Source: Photobacterium sp. GJ3 (GTDB taxonomy: Bacteria > Pseudomonadota > Gammaproteobacteria > Enterobacterales > Vibrionaceae). Taken from it: DNA of 64,000 nucleotides. The translations under genes were made by a program, and so were the position numbers. Position 1 is the first letter of the stretch, and every line of letters starts with the position of its first letter. This document shows, piece by piece, positions 1-9,617 of the stretch. The DNA is taken from contig NZ_CP073578.1 of the NCBI RefSeq assembly GCF_018199995.1, positions 1,798,001-1,862,000 of the forward strand, in the 5' to 3' direction. Under the pieces are notes generated by a model, which was not told the DNA's origin, made no database searches, and saw nothing but the letters and a program-made list of their open reading frames with translations.

Positions 1-20
1 TTGTCTCCATCAACTAAAAT

Positions 21-56
21 TGAGCGCGCTCATTTATGGTAATTTGAGCGCACTCA
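21..56. promoter_or_regulatory. Paired palindromic operator, probably for the adjacent TetR regulator
   Basis: A perfect 12-bp palindrome, TGAGCGCGCTCA (21-32), is followed by a one-mismatch copy, TGAGCGCACTCA (45-56), with 24 bp between starts, so both lie on the same helix face. This arrangement is typical of sites bound by pairs of TetR dimers. The regulator starts about 80 bp to the right, so it may repress itself and/or a divergent gene beyond the left edge. Assignment to this regulator is inference from position. Confidence 0.6.
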
Positions 57-137
57 TTTTTCAACCTTCTGACTAAACCTTTTGATTGGTATACGTTATG
101 ATATCTATTCTGTTTGACGATCCCCGGCAACAAGACG

Positions 138-662
138 ATGAAAAAAAGAGAGCAAACCCGCTTAAAAATACTGGATGCAGCCTGGCTGCTATTTCGGGAA
201 AACGGATATCAGGACACGACAACACGCCATATTGCTGAACAAGCTGGCGTTGCAGCGGGAACGGTGTTCAGTCACTTTCCGAAGAAACTTGATTTACTGA
301 AAGCCGGGCTGACCTCGCAAATCGATGAAGTGATTGACCATGCCGAATCGGAACAGCCCGACGGATGCCCGCGCCTCAAGCTACTGCATTTCGCAAAGCA
401 CCTTTATACGTTTTACTGTGAGGAATCAGACTTCAGCCGGGAATTATTCCGGGAACTGATCTGGCAGCAGAAAGAATTTGAACAGCAACTGGACGGATTT
501 CGTCACAAACTCTTTGTGCAGACTTCTCAATATGATGCCTGCAAAGCTGCCGTGATGATGGACTGTTATTTTATGACGCTGGTTTCAGGGCTGAATGCTG
601 TGCAACCCGACGCTGCCCGAATGCTGAAACAATTGGAACGCAAACTACAAACGTTTGCCTGA
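138..662 (+). CDS. TetR/AcrR family transcriptional regulator
   Basis: About 174 residues. The N-terminus has the TetR helix-turn-helix: a first helix around LKILDAAWLLF, then TRHIAEQAGVAAGTVFSHF, which matches the family recognition helix and the conserved turn before it. The C-terminal ligand/dimer domain is short and not diagnostic of an inducer. The ATG at 138 is preferred because a basic MKKREQTR start is usual for the family; an in-frame TTG at 114 would add eight unconvincing residues. The gene converges on the helicase gene. Paired palindromes at 21-56 are likely operators. The target genes are not visible and may lie to the left of the window. Confidence 0.85.
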   Translation: MKKREQTRLKILDAAWLLFRENGYQDTTTRHIAEQAGVAAGTVFSHFPKKLDLLKAGLTSQIDEVIDHAESEQPDGCPRLKLLHFAKHLYTFYCEESDFSRELFRELIWQQKEFEQQLDGFRHKLFVQTSQYDACKAAVMMDCYFMTLVSGLNAVQPDAARMLKQLERKLQTFA

Positions 663-683
663 AAGGCACTGCCTGCAGACAAC

Positions 684-3125
684 TCAGCGCAAAACTTGCC
701 GGCGTGCATGGGCGACTGCAATCAGCCTTTTGGAAAGAACAGATCTTTTCGAAGGGTCGGCCTGCTCTAAATCCCGCAGCAAACGCGTGATTTCCCCATC
801 CAGATACCGGGCATTTTTGGTTCTGATCAGCGAGCGAATGACTTTTTCTGCATTCTCCGGCAAGGGTTGTGACATTGCCCACTGATAACTGTAGTTTTCC
901 GGCTGAGACGGAGAAACACGCGAACGGGGTTGTACCGGAACAGGTTTTGCCGTGACGTCTTCAGTCCGGCCGATCCTGTCGACGTACCGCTCAGCCATCG
1001 GCGTGTCCAATGCAGGGAGCATTCCCGTTCCGTATAGCTTCGGCCCCAGAATCCCTGCCTGCTCTAATGCAGCTTCACGCACGAACACACTGGCAGCCCG
1101 CTTTCCTTTCTTTTCAGTGTCGGTGTAATACACCGCAGCGAAATCTTTCGCCCGGGTTAATGCCACATAGGCCAGACGGCGCTCTTCCTCATGATCGGTT
1201 TTCATATCCGAGGCCGCCGGATTACGATAAGGAAACGCATCACTGTCCCAGAAAGGTAAATAAACCCGGCTGTATTCGCAGCCTTTAGCCCGGAAAATGG
1301 TTGTCACCTGCAGCCGCGTCCCCTGATCTCGTGTGGGGTTTTGCTTATCCTGCGGACGCTGCGATTGTGCTGTGTAAAATTCAAAATATTGCAGTGCTTT
1401 CTCGCAGCGCTGATCCATCGATTCTAAGACGGTAGACACAGCATCCAGCCGGTCGATCGCTTCTTCGATCTCGCTGGCTGTCGCTTCCGTTTTCCAGATC
1501 CAGGCATCCAAACCACTTTCACGCCGATACTGCTCAAACACATCCACCGCTTTTTGCCCGCCTTTACGGGTGATGCGATGTAAAAGTCCCAGCCGTTCAA
1601 TCAGCGTATCCAGCTTCAGATTCGGATACGCCTGACCATATCGCTCGGCAAAGCGAACCCAGTCGGCGCTGCCATATTTTGCCAACTGATCACACAGAGG
1701 TTTCAGCGATTTATTCGGAACAAAGCAATGCGGAAACGACAGCAGTTGAAACAGCAACGCAGATTTTTCCTGATCACTTCCCTGATTCAACCGACCGGTT
1801 GCTAATTGCATGACTTCCATCAGCAACCGGACTTCTCTGCTGTTTGCCAGCACAGAGGGGACCGGCATTTCATAAGGGATCTGCTTACTCAGAAAAGCCA
1901 GCTCAAACATGAGTGTCTGCGACCAGCGGCGCACCAGAATTACGATGTCCGAGGGGTGTCCCCCCTCCTCCAGATACCTTTGGATATTGGCGACAATCTC
2001 TCCCACCTGACGTGGGGAGCCCGTCAGATTCACCTGAGTATCTGTCACGGATTCCGCCGGGGTTGTGAGAAAGTCTGAAAACCGGGCCTGATTATGGGCA
2101 ATCAGATGACTCGCCGCGAGCGCCAGGCTGTGGCCAAACCGGAACGTCTGTGACAGGGTATAAACCGTTGCAGGTGCAAAATCACGCTCGAAGTTCAGCA
2201 TGAACTGTGGCGCACTGCCCCGCCAGGTATAAATACACTGGTCGACATCCCCGACGGCTACCAGTTGCGATTCCTCGCCTAACAATTGCTTGAGTAAGCG
2301 ATACTGTGCGTTGTTAATGTCCTGAAATTCATCCACAACCAGCAGACGGCAGGACCGCTGATACCGCACTCTCAGCGTTTCATTTTGCGCTAGCAAGCCA
2401 ACAACCGTCACCAGCCAGTCATCAAAAAACAAAAGTTTCTGAGCTTTTCTAAGTTGCTCAAACGCCTGATACGCATCCACGATAAAACGGTATTCGCCGC
2501 TGATGCCTGCCATCGAAAAGACTTCACCGGGCGGCAGCATGTGCGCCTTGACCAAGCCGACAAAACTCAGCAATAGCTCCAGCGTTTTAGGATCTTTATA
2601 CACTTGCTGTTTCGTGTAAGCCGATTCTTTCCCAGCCATCTGGCGTAATACCTGCTTGGCCAGACTCTTGTCATTTTCGCCGGGATGAAAATCGACCCGA
2701 TAGCCCGTTTCGGCCAGAAAACCGGACTGCTTGAGAACACTCAGGCAGAAGCTGTGAAACGTATGTACAGGCACAGGTTGCGTGATCCCTGCCCGTTCCA
2801 GTTTCTGGCGGAAGTCACGACGGATGTCACTATTGAACATCAGCACCAGCATTTCGTTCGGAGCGCGCTGTTGCAGCTGAGACGCCACCAGCCCCACTAA
2901 TGTGGTGGTTTTACCTGTCCCGGCACCAGCGATACACAACGCATTTCCGCCATCATGCTGAATAAATCGCTGCTGCTCGGAAGTAAAATGGGTCATGTTC
3001 AGGGAGTCGCCTTTGCTCGGAATCAGAAACAGGCCGGGATTTTGCCATATTTTCATCTCAGGCACGACCGGGATGAACCGCTTTGCGATTTCCCCTGAAA
3101 TTTCAGGTGCTGCTTTAAATTTCAT
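684..3125 (-). CDS. UvrD/Rep-like superfamily 1 DNA helicase
   Basis: About 813 residues. It has the superfamily 1A helicase motifs in order: a Q-motif-like FTSEQQRFI, Walker A GAGTGKTT (about residues 67-74), Walker B VVDEFQD, motif III GDVDQCIYTWRG, and motif VI RLAYVALTRAKD near residue 655. These predict an ATP-driven 3'-5' DNA translocase for repair or replication restart. It differs from UvrD and Rep in having about 45 residues before the Q motif and an unfamiliar C-terminal tail. The ATG at 3125 is preferred over the upstream TTG (3143); an ATG just before the Q motif at 2996 is also possible. It is divergent from purC, and the PurR box lies between the two starts. Confidence 0.85.
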   Translation of the reverse strand: MKFKAAPEISGEIAKRFIPVVPEMKIWQNPGLFLIPSKGDSLNMTHFTSEQQRFIQHDGGNALCIAGAGTGKTTTLVGLVASQLQQRAPNEMLVLMFNSDIRRDFRQKLERAGITQPVPVHTFHSFCLSVLKQSGFLAETGYRVDFHPGENDKSLAKQVLRQMAGKESAYTKQQVYKDPKTLELLLSFVGLVKAHMLPPGEVFSMAGISGEYRFIVDAYQAFEQLRKAQKLLFFDDWLVTVVGLLAQNETLRVRYQRSCRLLVVDEFQDINNAQYRLLKQLLGEESQLVAVGDVDQCIYTWRGSAPQFMLNFERDFAPATVYTLSQTFRFGHSLALAASHLIAHNQARFSDFLTTPAESVTDTQVNLTGSPRQVGEIVANIQRYLEEGGHPSDIVILVRRWSQTLMFELAFLSKQIPYEMPVPSVLANSREVRLLMEVMQLATGRLNQGSDQEKSALLFQLLSFPHCFVPNKSLKPLCDQLAKYGSADWVRFAERYGQAYPNLKLDTLIERLGLLHRITRKGGQKAVDVFEQYRRESGLDAWIWKTEATASEIEEAIDRLDAVSTVLESMDQRCEKALQYFEFYTAQSQRPQDKQNPTRDQGTRLQVTTIFRAKGCEYSRVYLPFWDSDAFPYRNPAASDMKTDHEEERRLAYVALTRAKDFAAVYYTDTEKKGKRAASVFVREAALEQAGILGPKLYGTGMLPALDTPMAERYVDRIGRTEDVTAKPVPVQPRSRVSPSQPENYSYQWAMSQPLPENAEKVIRSLIRTKNARYLDGEITRLLRDLEQADPSKRSVLSKRLIAVAHARRQVLR

Positions 3126-3142
3126 CGGATCGAAAACCAACA

Positions 3143-3158
3143 AGGCAAACGTTTGCTT
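3143..3158. promoter_or_regulatory. PurR box upstream of purC
   Basis: AGGCAAACGTTTGCTT fits the PurR consensus ANGCAANCGNTTNCNT at every specified position. It lies about 110 bp before the purC start and 18 bp before the helicase start. Purine-dependent repression of purC is the established role of such sites. Whether the divergent helicase is also affected is unknown. A possible -10 for purC, TATGAT, is at 3187-3192. Confidence 0.75.
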
Positions 3159-3268
3159 TTTTGCTGAAAGCCAAAAATACTTCTGCTATGATCAGCCACG
3201 CCTTCAGGGCATTGTTTGCCCCGGCCTGAAATTTTCAATGTATTGACTCTTGAAATAGGAACTTCGCC

Positions 3269-4372
3269 ATGAGCCTTGCTGATCAAGTTCTCGCTGTAAA
3301 TGATGATCTCCCAATCCGTACCGACCAGCCGGTTCACAGCGGAAAAGTCCGTTCTGTATACTGGCTGACTGAAGCTGACAGCCGCCGCTTGATTCAGGAG
3401 AAAGGCTACAATGTCAGCCCGGATGCACCGCTTGCAATCATGGTCATCAGTGACCGCATTTCTGCTTTTGATTGCATCTGGCATGGCGAAGGCGGTCTGA
3501 AAGGTGTCCCTGGCAAGGGCGCTGCACTCAACGCTATCTCAAACCACTGGTTCCGGTTATTCAGGGAACAGGGTCTGGCAGACAGCCACATTCTGGATAT
3601 CCCCCACCCGTTTGTCTGGATTGTCCAGAAAGCCCGTCCGATCAAAGTCGAGGCGATTTGTCGTCAATACATCACAGGTTCCATGTGGCGTGCTTACGCC
3701 AACGGTGATCGTGAATTTTGTGGCATCGCTGTGCCGGATGGTCTGCAAAAAGATCAAAAGCTGCCTGAGTTACTGATCACCCCGTCAACAAAAGGCATTC
3801 TGCACGGAATTCCGGGTGTACCTGCCGTTGATGATGTCAATGTCACCCGCAACGACCTGCTTCAGAACTTTGATGCGTTCAACTTCAGTCAACCGGAAGA
3901 TATTGCTCATTACGAAATGCTGCTGAAACAAGGATTCAATGTTATCAGTGATGCGCTGGCACAACTGGATCAAATTTTTGTTGATACCAAGTTTGAATTC
4001 GGCTATGTCACGGATGCCGAAGGCCGTGAAAAAATGATCTATATGGACGAAGTCGGCACCCCGGATTCTTCCCGAATCTGGGATGGCCCTGCCTACCGCG
4101 AAGGCAACATCGTTGAAAACTCCAAAGAAGGATTTCGTCAGCTGCTGCTGAATCACTTCCCGGACCCGGACATCCTGCTGAATAAAGACCGGATGGATGA
4201 ACGTGATGCGCTCGCGCGGGATAATGCACTGCCGGAAGAAGTCCTGATGCAGGTTTCCCGGGTCTACACCGAAATTGCAGAAAAAATCACCGGCCAAGCC
4301 ATTGCGCTGGGTGGCAACCCAAAAGAAGAAATCATTCAAATTCTGCGCAGCAAATACGACCTGATCGATTAA
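3269..4372 (+). CDS. purC: Phosphoribosylaminoimidazole-succinocarboxamide synthase (SAICAR synthetase)
   Basis: 367 residues, the long Vibrionaceae form rather than the 237-residue Escherichia coli form. It condenses CAIR with aspartate using ATP to give SAICAR in cytosolic purine synthesis. Family features include [11 protein letters not shown] near the N-terminus (nucleotide-binding sheet), the substrate segment [18 protein letters not shown], and the metal/ATP-site segment [11 protein letters not shown] followed by [15 protein letters not shown]. It is monocistronic: a PurR box lies upstream and a strong terminator follows 24 bp after the stop. Confidence 0.97.
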   Translation: MSLADQVLAVNDDLPIRTDQPVHSGKVRSVYWLTEADSRRLIQEKGYNVSPDAPLAIMVISDRISAFDCIWHGEGGLKGVPGKGAALNAISNHWFRLFREQGLADSHILDIPHPFVWIVQKARPIKVEAICRQYITGSMWRAYANGDREFCGIAVPDGLQKDQKLPELLITPSTKGILHGIPGVPAVDDVNVTRNDLLQNFDAFNFSQPEDIAHYEMLLKQGFNVISDALAQLDQIFVDTKFEFGYVTDAEGREKMIYMDEVGTPDSSRIWDGPAYREGNIVENSKEGFRQLLLNHFPDPDILLNKDRMDERDALARDNALPEEVLMQVSRVYTEIAEKITGQAIALGGNPKEEIIQILRSKYDLID

Positions 4373-4395
4373 TACGCCTTCAGTTGAGTATTCCA

Positions 4396-4420
4396 GGGCA
4401 GCATTTGCTGCCCTTTTTTA
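4396..4420 (+). terminator. Rho-independent terminator of purC
   Basis: The stem GGGCAGC/GCTGCCC with a four-base loop is followed by six T, 24 bp after the purC stop. Confidence 0.9.
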
Positions 4421-4515
4421 TCTTTACAACATACTCAACTGGCAACAAATGCATTATTCCTCACAAAACCATCCCTCAAAAGCATTCACGCATCACAATT
4501 ACACTCTTTTGCTAT

Positions 4516-4542
4516 TAAGGCTTTTTTGCTGTGCACCGACAA
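4516..4542 (+). promoter_or_regulatory. Sigma-28 (FliA)-like promoter for the chemoreceptor gene
   Basis: TAAGGCTT, an 11-bp spacer, then ACCGACAA. Each half matches the flagellar sigma-28 consensus (TAAAGTTT and GCCGATAA) at six of eight positions with the required 11-bp spacing. It lies about 40 bp before the receptor start. Motility regulation of chemoreceptors by FliA is well established; use of this site is inferred. Confidence 0.6.
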
Positions 4543-4582
4543 TATAGGGACAAAAAATACAAAGCCGTAGTTGAGGGATCAC

Positions 4583-6451
4583 ATGAAGTTCAGCCATAAA
4601 ATCGTTGCCACTTCGTCGGCAATCCTGTTTGCCGCCTTAGTCTTACTCTCTGTCATCCAGTACTTGCATACCAGGGACGATGTTCAGAAACTCGTCAACA
4701 ATAGTATCAATGAGGTCGTTTCGGGGGTCAGTCAGACCTTAGTGACCGAAATCGCCAGCCGTACCAAACTCGCCAATATGACAGCGGACATGGTCGAATT
4801 AGATATGTCATCCGCCAGTATTCGCGCCGTCATCAGTCAACCCGTTTTGGCATCAACCTTTGAGCTGACTGGCGTGGGATTTGAACGCGACGGTTCTTAT
4901 CTGATCAGTGACCCGAGCTGGAAACCTGCTGCAGGATGGGATCCGCGGAAGCGTCCCTGGTACATTCAGGCTAAAGAAGCCGATCAGATGATCATTACGT
5001 CAGCCTACCGTGACTCTGTAACCAATGAAATTCTGGTTTCTTTTGCTGCCCCGCTGAAACAACAGGGCCGCTTCGTCGGAGCGATTTTCTTTGATGTCAG
5101 CATGAGCAAAATAGCCAGTTTGATCAATCAGGCCTCCCTGTTCAATGCCGGTTTTCTGTTCCTGCTGTCGGATGAAAAGACCGTTATTGCCCATCCGGAT
5201 AAAGCGATGAATGGAAAGACGCTGTCGGAGGTTTATCCGGGGATGAAGATGACAGACACGCCAGTGGATACAGTGCTGGACAATGAATCCGTGAATGTCA
5301 GTTTCCATCAGGTTGAAGGACAAAACCTTCAGATTGGTGCCGTCCTGAAGAATGATGTTGCTTTTGCAGCCGTGGAGCAGATCAAGCAGAACGCAATGAT
5401 ATATTCCACCCTCTTCATTCTGGTGGGATGTATTGCGGTGTTCCTGATGGTAAAGCGTCTCATGCGGCCGTTGGATCTGGTGAATCAGGCCATGAAGAGT
5501 ATTGCTTCAGGTCAGGCCGATCTGACGCAGCGTTTGGATACCCGTGCAGAACCTGAATTTGCGGCGCTGGCGCATAGCTTTAATCAGTTCGCTGAACGGA
5601 TGCAGCAACAGATCATTCGTTCACAGGATCTCAGCCGGGACATTATGCAGGGCACAGAATTAACAGCTGAAGGGGCAAACCGCTCTGCGGAAGCGATGAA
5701 CAGTCAGTTACAACAGCTGGAACAACTGGCAACCGCAATGAATGAAATGGCTTCAACCTCAGCCAATGTGGCCGACAATGCGCAGAGTGCAGCCACCGCA
5801 GCCACCGCGGCAGAAGCAGCAGCGCAGGAAGGCAGTGACGTCGTCTCACGCACCTCCATATCGATTCATGACTTGTCCGATCAAATTGATCAGGCCGTCG
5901 ATGTTGTCCGTGAACTGGAATCGGCAACGGGCAATATTGAACGCATTCTTCAGGTCATCAATGACATTGCGGATCAGACCAACCTGCTGGCGTTGAACGC
6001 AGCCATTGAAGCCGCAAGGGCTGGAGATTCTGGCCGGGGGTTCGCGGTGGTTGCCGATGAAGTCCGGACACTGGCGCAGCGCACACAGCAGTCCACCACA
6101 GAAATCCGCCAGATGATTGAACAGCTTCAGGCCGGGGCAACCACCGCCACCAGCACTATGGCCTTAAGCAAAAATACCGCTGGGAATACAGTCGCAATGG
6201 CGCAGGAAGCGGATGAAGCGCTGTCCCGGATTCGCGAAGCCATCCAGCAAATTAATGATATGAACATGCAAATCGCTTCTGCTGCCGAAGAACAAAGCCT
6301 GGTTGCCGAAGATATTAACGGCAACACCATCAGCATTAAGGATTTATCCGTTCAGGTCGCGGAAACAGCCAGCGATACCAGCATTGCAATGGAAACTCAA
6401 ATTCAGAATGTTCGTGAGCAGAACGATTTGATGAGACAGTTCACGGTCTAA
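4583..6451 (+). CDS. Methyl-accepting chemotaxis protein with periplasmic Cache-type sensor
   Basis: 622 residues from the ATG at 4583, chosen because GAGGGA sits 6 bp upstream; an in-frame TTG at 4571 overlaps that ribosome-binding site. Layout: one membrane helix (about 10-30), a roughly 240-residue periplasmic region with Cache-like features such as [12 protein letters not shown], a second membrane helix (about 270-295), a HAMP segment with [19 protein letters not shown], and a cytoplasmic signalling hairpin. The hairpin tip carries the nearly invariant [15 protein letters not shown] and [12 protein letters not shown]. It should sense a small ligand outside the cell and control CheA. The ligand cannot be deduced. 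It stands alone, between a sigma-28-like promoter and a terminator. Confidence 0.95.
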   Translation: MKFSHKIVATSSAILFAALVLLSVIQYLHTRDDVQKLVNNSINEVVSGVSQTLVTEIASRTKLANMTADMVELDMSSASIRAVISQPVLASTFELTGVGFERDGSYLISDPSWKPAAGWDPRKRPWYIQAKEADQMIITSAYRDSVTNEILVSFAAPLKQQGRFVGAIFFDVSMSKIASLINQASLFNAGFLFLLSDEKTVIAHPDKAMNGKTLSEVYPGMKMTDTPVDTVLDNESVNVSFHQVEGQNLQIGAVLKNDVAFAAVEQIKQNAMIYSTLFILVGCIAVFLMVKRLMRPLDLVNQAMKSIASGQADLTQRLDTRAEPEFAALAHSFNQFAERMQQQIIRSQDLSRDIMQGTELTAEGANRSAEAMNSQLQQLEQLATAMNEMASTSANVADNAQSAATAATAAEAAAQEGSDVVSRTSISIHDLSDQIDQAVDVVRELESATGNIERILQVINDIADQTNLLALNAAIEAARAGDSGRGFAVVADEVRTLAQRTQQSTTEIRQMIEQLQAGATTATSTMALSKNTAGNTVAMAQEADEALSRIREAIQQINDMNMQIASAAEEQSLVAEDINGNTISIKDLSVQVAETASDTSIAMETQIQNVREQNDLMRQFTV

Positions 6452-6475
6452 TGCATCGAATGTTTCGTCTGAACA

Positions 6476-6501
6476 AAACGCCAGTCATGCTGGCGTTTTT
6501 T
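6476..6501 (+). terminator. Terminator of the chemoreceptor gene
   Basis: ACGCCAG/CTGGCGT stem with a short TCATG loop and six T, 25 bp after the receptor stop. An A-run on the other side means it may also serve the convergent GNAT gene. Confidence 0.85.
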
Positions 6502-6530
6502 ATCCGAGGGGATTGATGCCGAACTGGGCT

Positions 6531-7040
6531 TCAGAATGCGCCCCGTTGATAGATATGGTCAGCATACAAGTGGCCACCGATTTCATAGGCAAGCGGGATT
6601 TTTTCTTTCAGGGTAAAGCCACACTTCTCCAGAACGCGCTCTGAAGCAATGTTCCCTTCGGTCACCACAGCTCTCATCTGATGTAGCCCTTGTGTTTCTG
6701 CCCACTCAACCACAGCCTGCAGTGATTCAGTGCCGTAGCCTTTGCCATAAAATTCAGGCATCAGCAGGTAACCAACTTCCGCAATGCCATGCTCGACAAA
6801 AAAGCCAGTAATACCGACGGGTTTACCCGATTCTTTTTCCGCAATCGTCAGTGTTAACCATGCCCCACTCTCTGGTGCCCAGGGCTGAAGACGTCCCTGA
6901 AATTTGTCTTTTAAGTCATCTTCACCGGGCGCATCGAAACATTTTTCAATCACCAAGGATGTTGTGTGCAGCGCATGAAAGAGTGACCAATCCTGCTCCC
7001 GGATTGGTGCCATGATTAATTGTTGTGTTTCTAGTTTCAT
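6531..7040 (-). CDS. GNAT-family N-acetyltransferase (RimJ/RimL-like)
   Basis: 169 residues. The acetyl-CoA binding motif A is seen as YLLMPEFYGKGYGTESL, and the C-terminal half has the family signature NIASERVLEKCGFTLKEK. The opening LETQQLIMAPIREQDW is typical of the RimJ/RimL group, which acetylate N-termini or small molecules. The acceptor here is unknown. An AAGGATG ribosome-binding site precedes the start. It is probably transcribed alone; the PfpI-like gene lies downstream on the same strand after a 100-bp gap. Confidence 0.9.
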   Translation of the reverse strand: MKLETQQLIMAPIREQDWSLFHALHTTSLVIEKCFDAPGEDDLKDKFQGRLQPWAPESGAWLTLTIAEKESGKPVGITGFFVEHGIAEVGYLLMPEFYGKGYGTESLQAVVEWAETQGLHQMRAVVTEGNIASERVLEKCGFTLKEKIPLAYEIGGHLYADHIYQRGAF

Positions 7041-7148
7041 CCGAAAATCACATCCTTTTTATCTAATGAATCAGCAATATAACAAACAAGATATGAAACA
7101 CCACACTTGATCTCGAGCAACAGATATGAAACCAGTCACTCACCCATT

Positions 7149-7745
7149 TCAAGCATCTGCAATCGATTGGCTGATCAGCACTTCAAAGACTTCCTTCTGG
7201 CCTGCTGGGATTAATTGTCGATGAATCTCCCGGCGCTTCTCCACACCATAGAATCGTTCAGCCAGCCAACCCGTCAGATACATCTGAGACAAGCATCCAC
7301 CAGCCGTTGCGATATTGCCATTCACCACTAAAGGTTTATCCAGCACCTGTATTCCTTCGGCTTCCAGCGCTGTTTTGGCATCCGGATGTGTTGTGGCTGG
7401 CTGACCGTCCAATAAACCCAGACGCGCAAGAAAAAATGCACCGGCGCAAATGGAGCCAATCAATTGCTTGTCAGGATCAAGATGCAATGAATCCATAAAC
7501 TCAGGATCCTTTAATGCTGCAGGCACACCCCGGTACCCACTACTGAACAGCACAGCGTCTGATTGTGACATCTCGGATAAATGCCCATCTGTTTTCACCA
7601 CCATGCCCAGAGATGAGCGATGAGAAGATTTTGTTCCCAGTACTTTCACAGTCCAATCGGACTGACTTCTGCCCAGAATATCTCTCAGCAGAAAAAAATC
7701 GATATCCGTAAAATCATCAAAAATCACAATGGCGATTTGATACAT
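7149..7745 (-). CDS. DJ-1/PfpI family protein
   Basis: 198 residues from the ATG at 7745, preceded by GAGGATACC; the upstream GTG at 7757 lies within that ribosome-binding site. The opening YQIAIVIFDDFTDIDFFLL and the nucleophile elbow GSICAGAFFLARLGLL, with a cysteine at the turn, place it in the DJ-1/PfpI (class I glutaminase-like) superfamily. The ThTHPDA-like segment and NIATAGG fit the branch related to isonitrile hydratase and AraC-type ligand domains, but there is no C-terminal DNA-binding domain. The substrate is unknown; cysteine-dependent hydrolase, hydratase or glyoxalase activities are all known in the family. Confidence 0.88.
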   Translation of the reverse strand: MYQIAIVIFDDFTDIDFFLLRDILGRSQSDWTVKVLGTKSSHRSSLGMVVKTDGHLSEMSQSDAVLFSSGYRGVPAALKDPEFMDSLHLDPDKQLIGSICAGAFFLARLGLLDGQPATTHPDAKTALEAEGIQVLDKPLVVNGNIATAGGCLSQMYLTGWLAERFYGVEKRREIHRQLIPAGQKEVFEVLISQSIADA

Positions 7746-8014
7746 TGGTATCCTCACAGCTTCAATGGCGGATGCTAGATCAACAGATTTCCCAGCGTTT
7801 CATCCCCGCGAAATCACTCAGTATTCATTTTTTGATCATTTCAGCTTGTCACAGCAGCATGACGCGTACTGATACAGACTTTCAGTCACCAGATGTAACA
7901 AAATATGAACAGAAGCAATATAACACAATAGCAATAGCGCGCATATTATCTGACCCTACTCCCTTCATGATCAGTCTATTTGCGAACACTATCGCGATGG
8001 TGTATTCGAAAGGA
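7746..8014. other. Intergenic region with no supported gene
   Basis: About 270 AT-rich bases between the PfpI-like gene start and the symporter terminator. One reading frame crosses it but has no ribosome-binding site or protein-like composition. The part near 7746 should hold the promoter of the PfpI-like gene. Confidence 0.5.
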
Positions 8015-8045
8015 ACAAAAAAGGCCAGCAAACGCTGGCCTTTGA
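8015..8045 (-). terminator. Terminator of the alanine/sodium symporter gene
   Basis: On the minus strand the stem GGCCAGC/GCTGGCC with a GTTT loop is followed by six T. It lies about 30 bp beyond the symporter stop. Confidence 0.88.
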
Positions 8046-8072
8046 ATTGAATATACCTGTCTGTATTTTTCT

Positions 8073-9617
8073 TTAGAGCGGAGACTTCGCTGTGCCAGAC
8101 GTTGACTCACCGCCAAGATCTGGTGCTGTCTGACCTTTACGTTTCAGACGCTCTTCCCAGTAGTCTGCGCCTTTGATACCCAGTCTCACTGGATCGAAGA
8201 CATACTCTTTCACACCGGCTTTCTTCTGGGCTTCATAGTCTTTCAGTGCTTTCAGCGCTGGTTTCGCCATGAAGAAGATGATCAGAATGCCCACGATGTT
8301 CAGCCACGCCATCAGGCCTACACCAACATCACCCAGCGCCCAAGCCAGATCCGCGGTTTTCACTGCACCGTAGAACACTGATGCCAGCAAGAACAGCTTC
8401 AGGACAAACATCAGGCCAGGAACGTGAACGGTCCGGTGAATGTACGCAACATTGGTTTCAGCAATGTAGTAATACGCCAGAATTGTGGTGAATGAGAAGA
8501 AGAACAACGCAATTGCAACGAATGGTTTACCCAGACCAGGCATCGCTGTTTCAATGGCCATTTGCGTAAATACAGGGCTGTTCGCAGCAATGTCCGCAGG
8601 CAGGTTTTGAATCAGGAATGCACCTTCTGCGCCGTGAACGTTAAATGCACCTGTGATGATAATCATAAATGCAGTTGCGCTACAAACCAGCAGGGTATCG
8701 ATGTAAATCGAGAACGCCTGAACGAAACCTTGTTGTGCCGGGTGATCAACCTGTGCCGCTGCAGCAGCATGAGGACCCGTACCCTGACCGGCTTCATTGG
8801 AGTAAACACCACGTTTTACACCCCAACCGATGGCAGCACCCACACCCGCCATTGGCGAGAAGGCGTCACCGACGATCGTCGCAAACACGGTTGGCACCAT
8901 ATCAATGTTCAGCAGGATGACCACGAAGGCAATCACGATGTAACCCAGCGCCATAAATGGCACCACAATCTGGGTAAAGTGCGCGATACGCTTCACACCA
9001 CCAAAGATGATGAATGCCAGAACCACACAAACAATTGCACCCGTGATGATCTTCGCAGAACTGAATGTACCTAAAGTTGTTTCGATCATGTCACCGGAGC
9101 CGAATGCTGCAGCCACTGCATTACCGATACTGTTCGACTGAACGCCCGGCAGGAGCAGACCACAGGCAATGATGGTTGCAATGGCAAACACCCATGCATA
9201 CCACTTCTGACCCATTGCTTTCTCGATGAAGTAAGCCGGACCGCCACGGAACTGACCTTCATCTTCTTCTTTATAAATCTGAGCCAGTGTTGACTCATAA
9301 TAAGCCGTTGAAGCGCCTAAAAACGCAACAACCCACATCCAGAATACTGCACCCGGACCACCAAAACCGATGGCGGCTGCAACACCTGCAATGTTACCTG
9401 TGCCCACGCGGCCAGACAGAGATACTGCCAACGCCTGGAAAGATGAAATCCCTTTTTCTGAACTCTGTCCTGCGAACAGCAAACGGACCATCTCGCCAAA
9501 GTGACGAACCTGCATAAAACGTGTGGTAATGGAATAAAACAAACCGGCGCCCAGGCAAAGATATATCAATGCCGGACTCCAGATGATTCCGTTCATAAAA
9601 TCGACCAATGACTGCAT
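8073..9617 (-). CDS. Alanine or glycine:cation symporter (AGCS family)
   Basis: 514 residues, a sodium-coupled amino acid importer of the inner membrane. Family landmarks are SSFQALAVSLSGRVGTGNIAG near residue 70, GGPGAVFWMWVVAFLGA, and RGVYSNEAGQGTGPHAAAAA near residue 275, with about eleven hydrophobic segments throughout. A cytoplasmic tail of about 45 polar residues follows the last helix. The ATG is preceded by GAGGGAGAC. It is a single gene with its own terminator. No glycine riboswitch core was found in the leader, although such switches control related symporters in some Vibrio. Substrate choice between alanine and glycine cannot be read from sequence. Confidence 0.95.
   Translation of the reverse strand: MQSLVDFMNGIIWSPALIYLCLGAGLFYSITTRFMQVRHFGEMVRLLFAGQSSEKGISSFQALAVSLSGRVGTGNIAGVAAAIGFGGPGAVFWMWVVAFLGASTAYYESTLAQIYKEEDEGQFRGGPAYFIEKAMGQKWYAWVFAIATIIACGLLLPGVQSNSIGNAVAAAFGSGDMIETTLGTFSSAKIITGAIVCVVLAFIIFGGVKRIAHFTQIVVPFMALGYIVIAFVVILLNIDMVPTVFATIVGDAFSPMAGVGAAIGWGVKRGVYSNEAGQGTGPHAAAAAQVDHPAQQGFVQAFSIYIDTLLVCSATAFMIIITGAFNVHGAEGAFLIQNLPADIAANSPVFTQMAIETAMPGLGKPFVAIALFFFSFTTILAYYYIAETNVAYIHRTVHVPGLMFVLKLFLLASVFYGAVKTADLAWALGDVGVGLMAWLNIVGILIIFFMAKPALKALKDYEAQKKAGVKEYVFDPVRLGIKGADYWEERLKRKGQTAPDLGGESTSGTAKSPL

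Noticed and set aside
646..659. Second PurR-like palindrome (AAACGTTTGC) at the end of the TetR gene
   Set aside because: It lies inside the coding sequence, lacks the outer consensus bases on one side and is not near a promoter.
7745..8050. 101-codon plus-strand ORF in the gap before the symporter terminator
   Set aside because: It starts antisense to the PfpI-like gene start and ends inside the terminator; no protein features.
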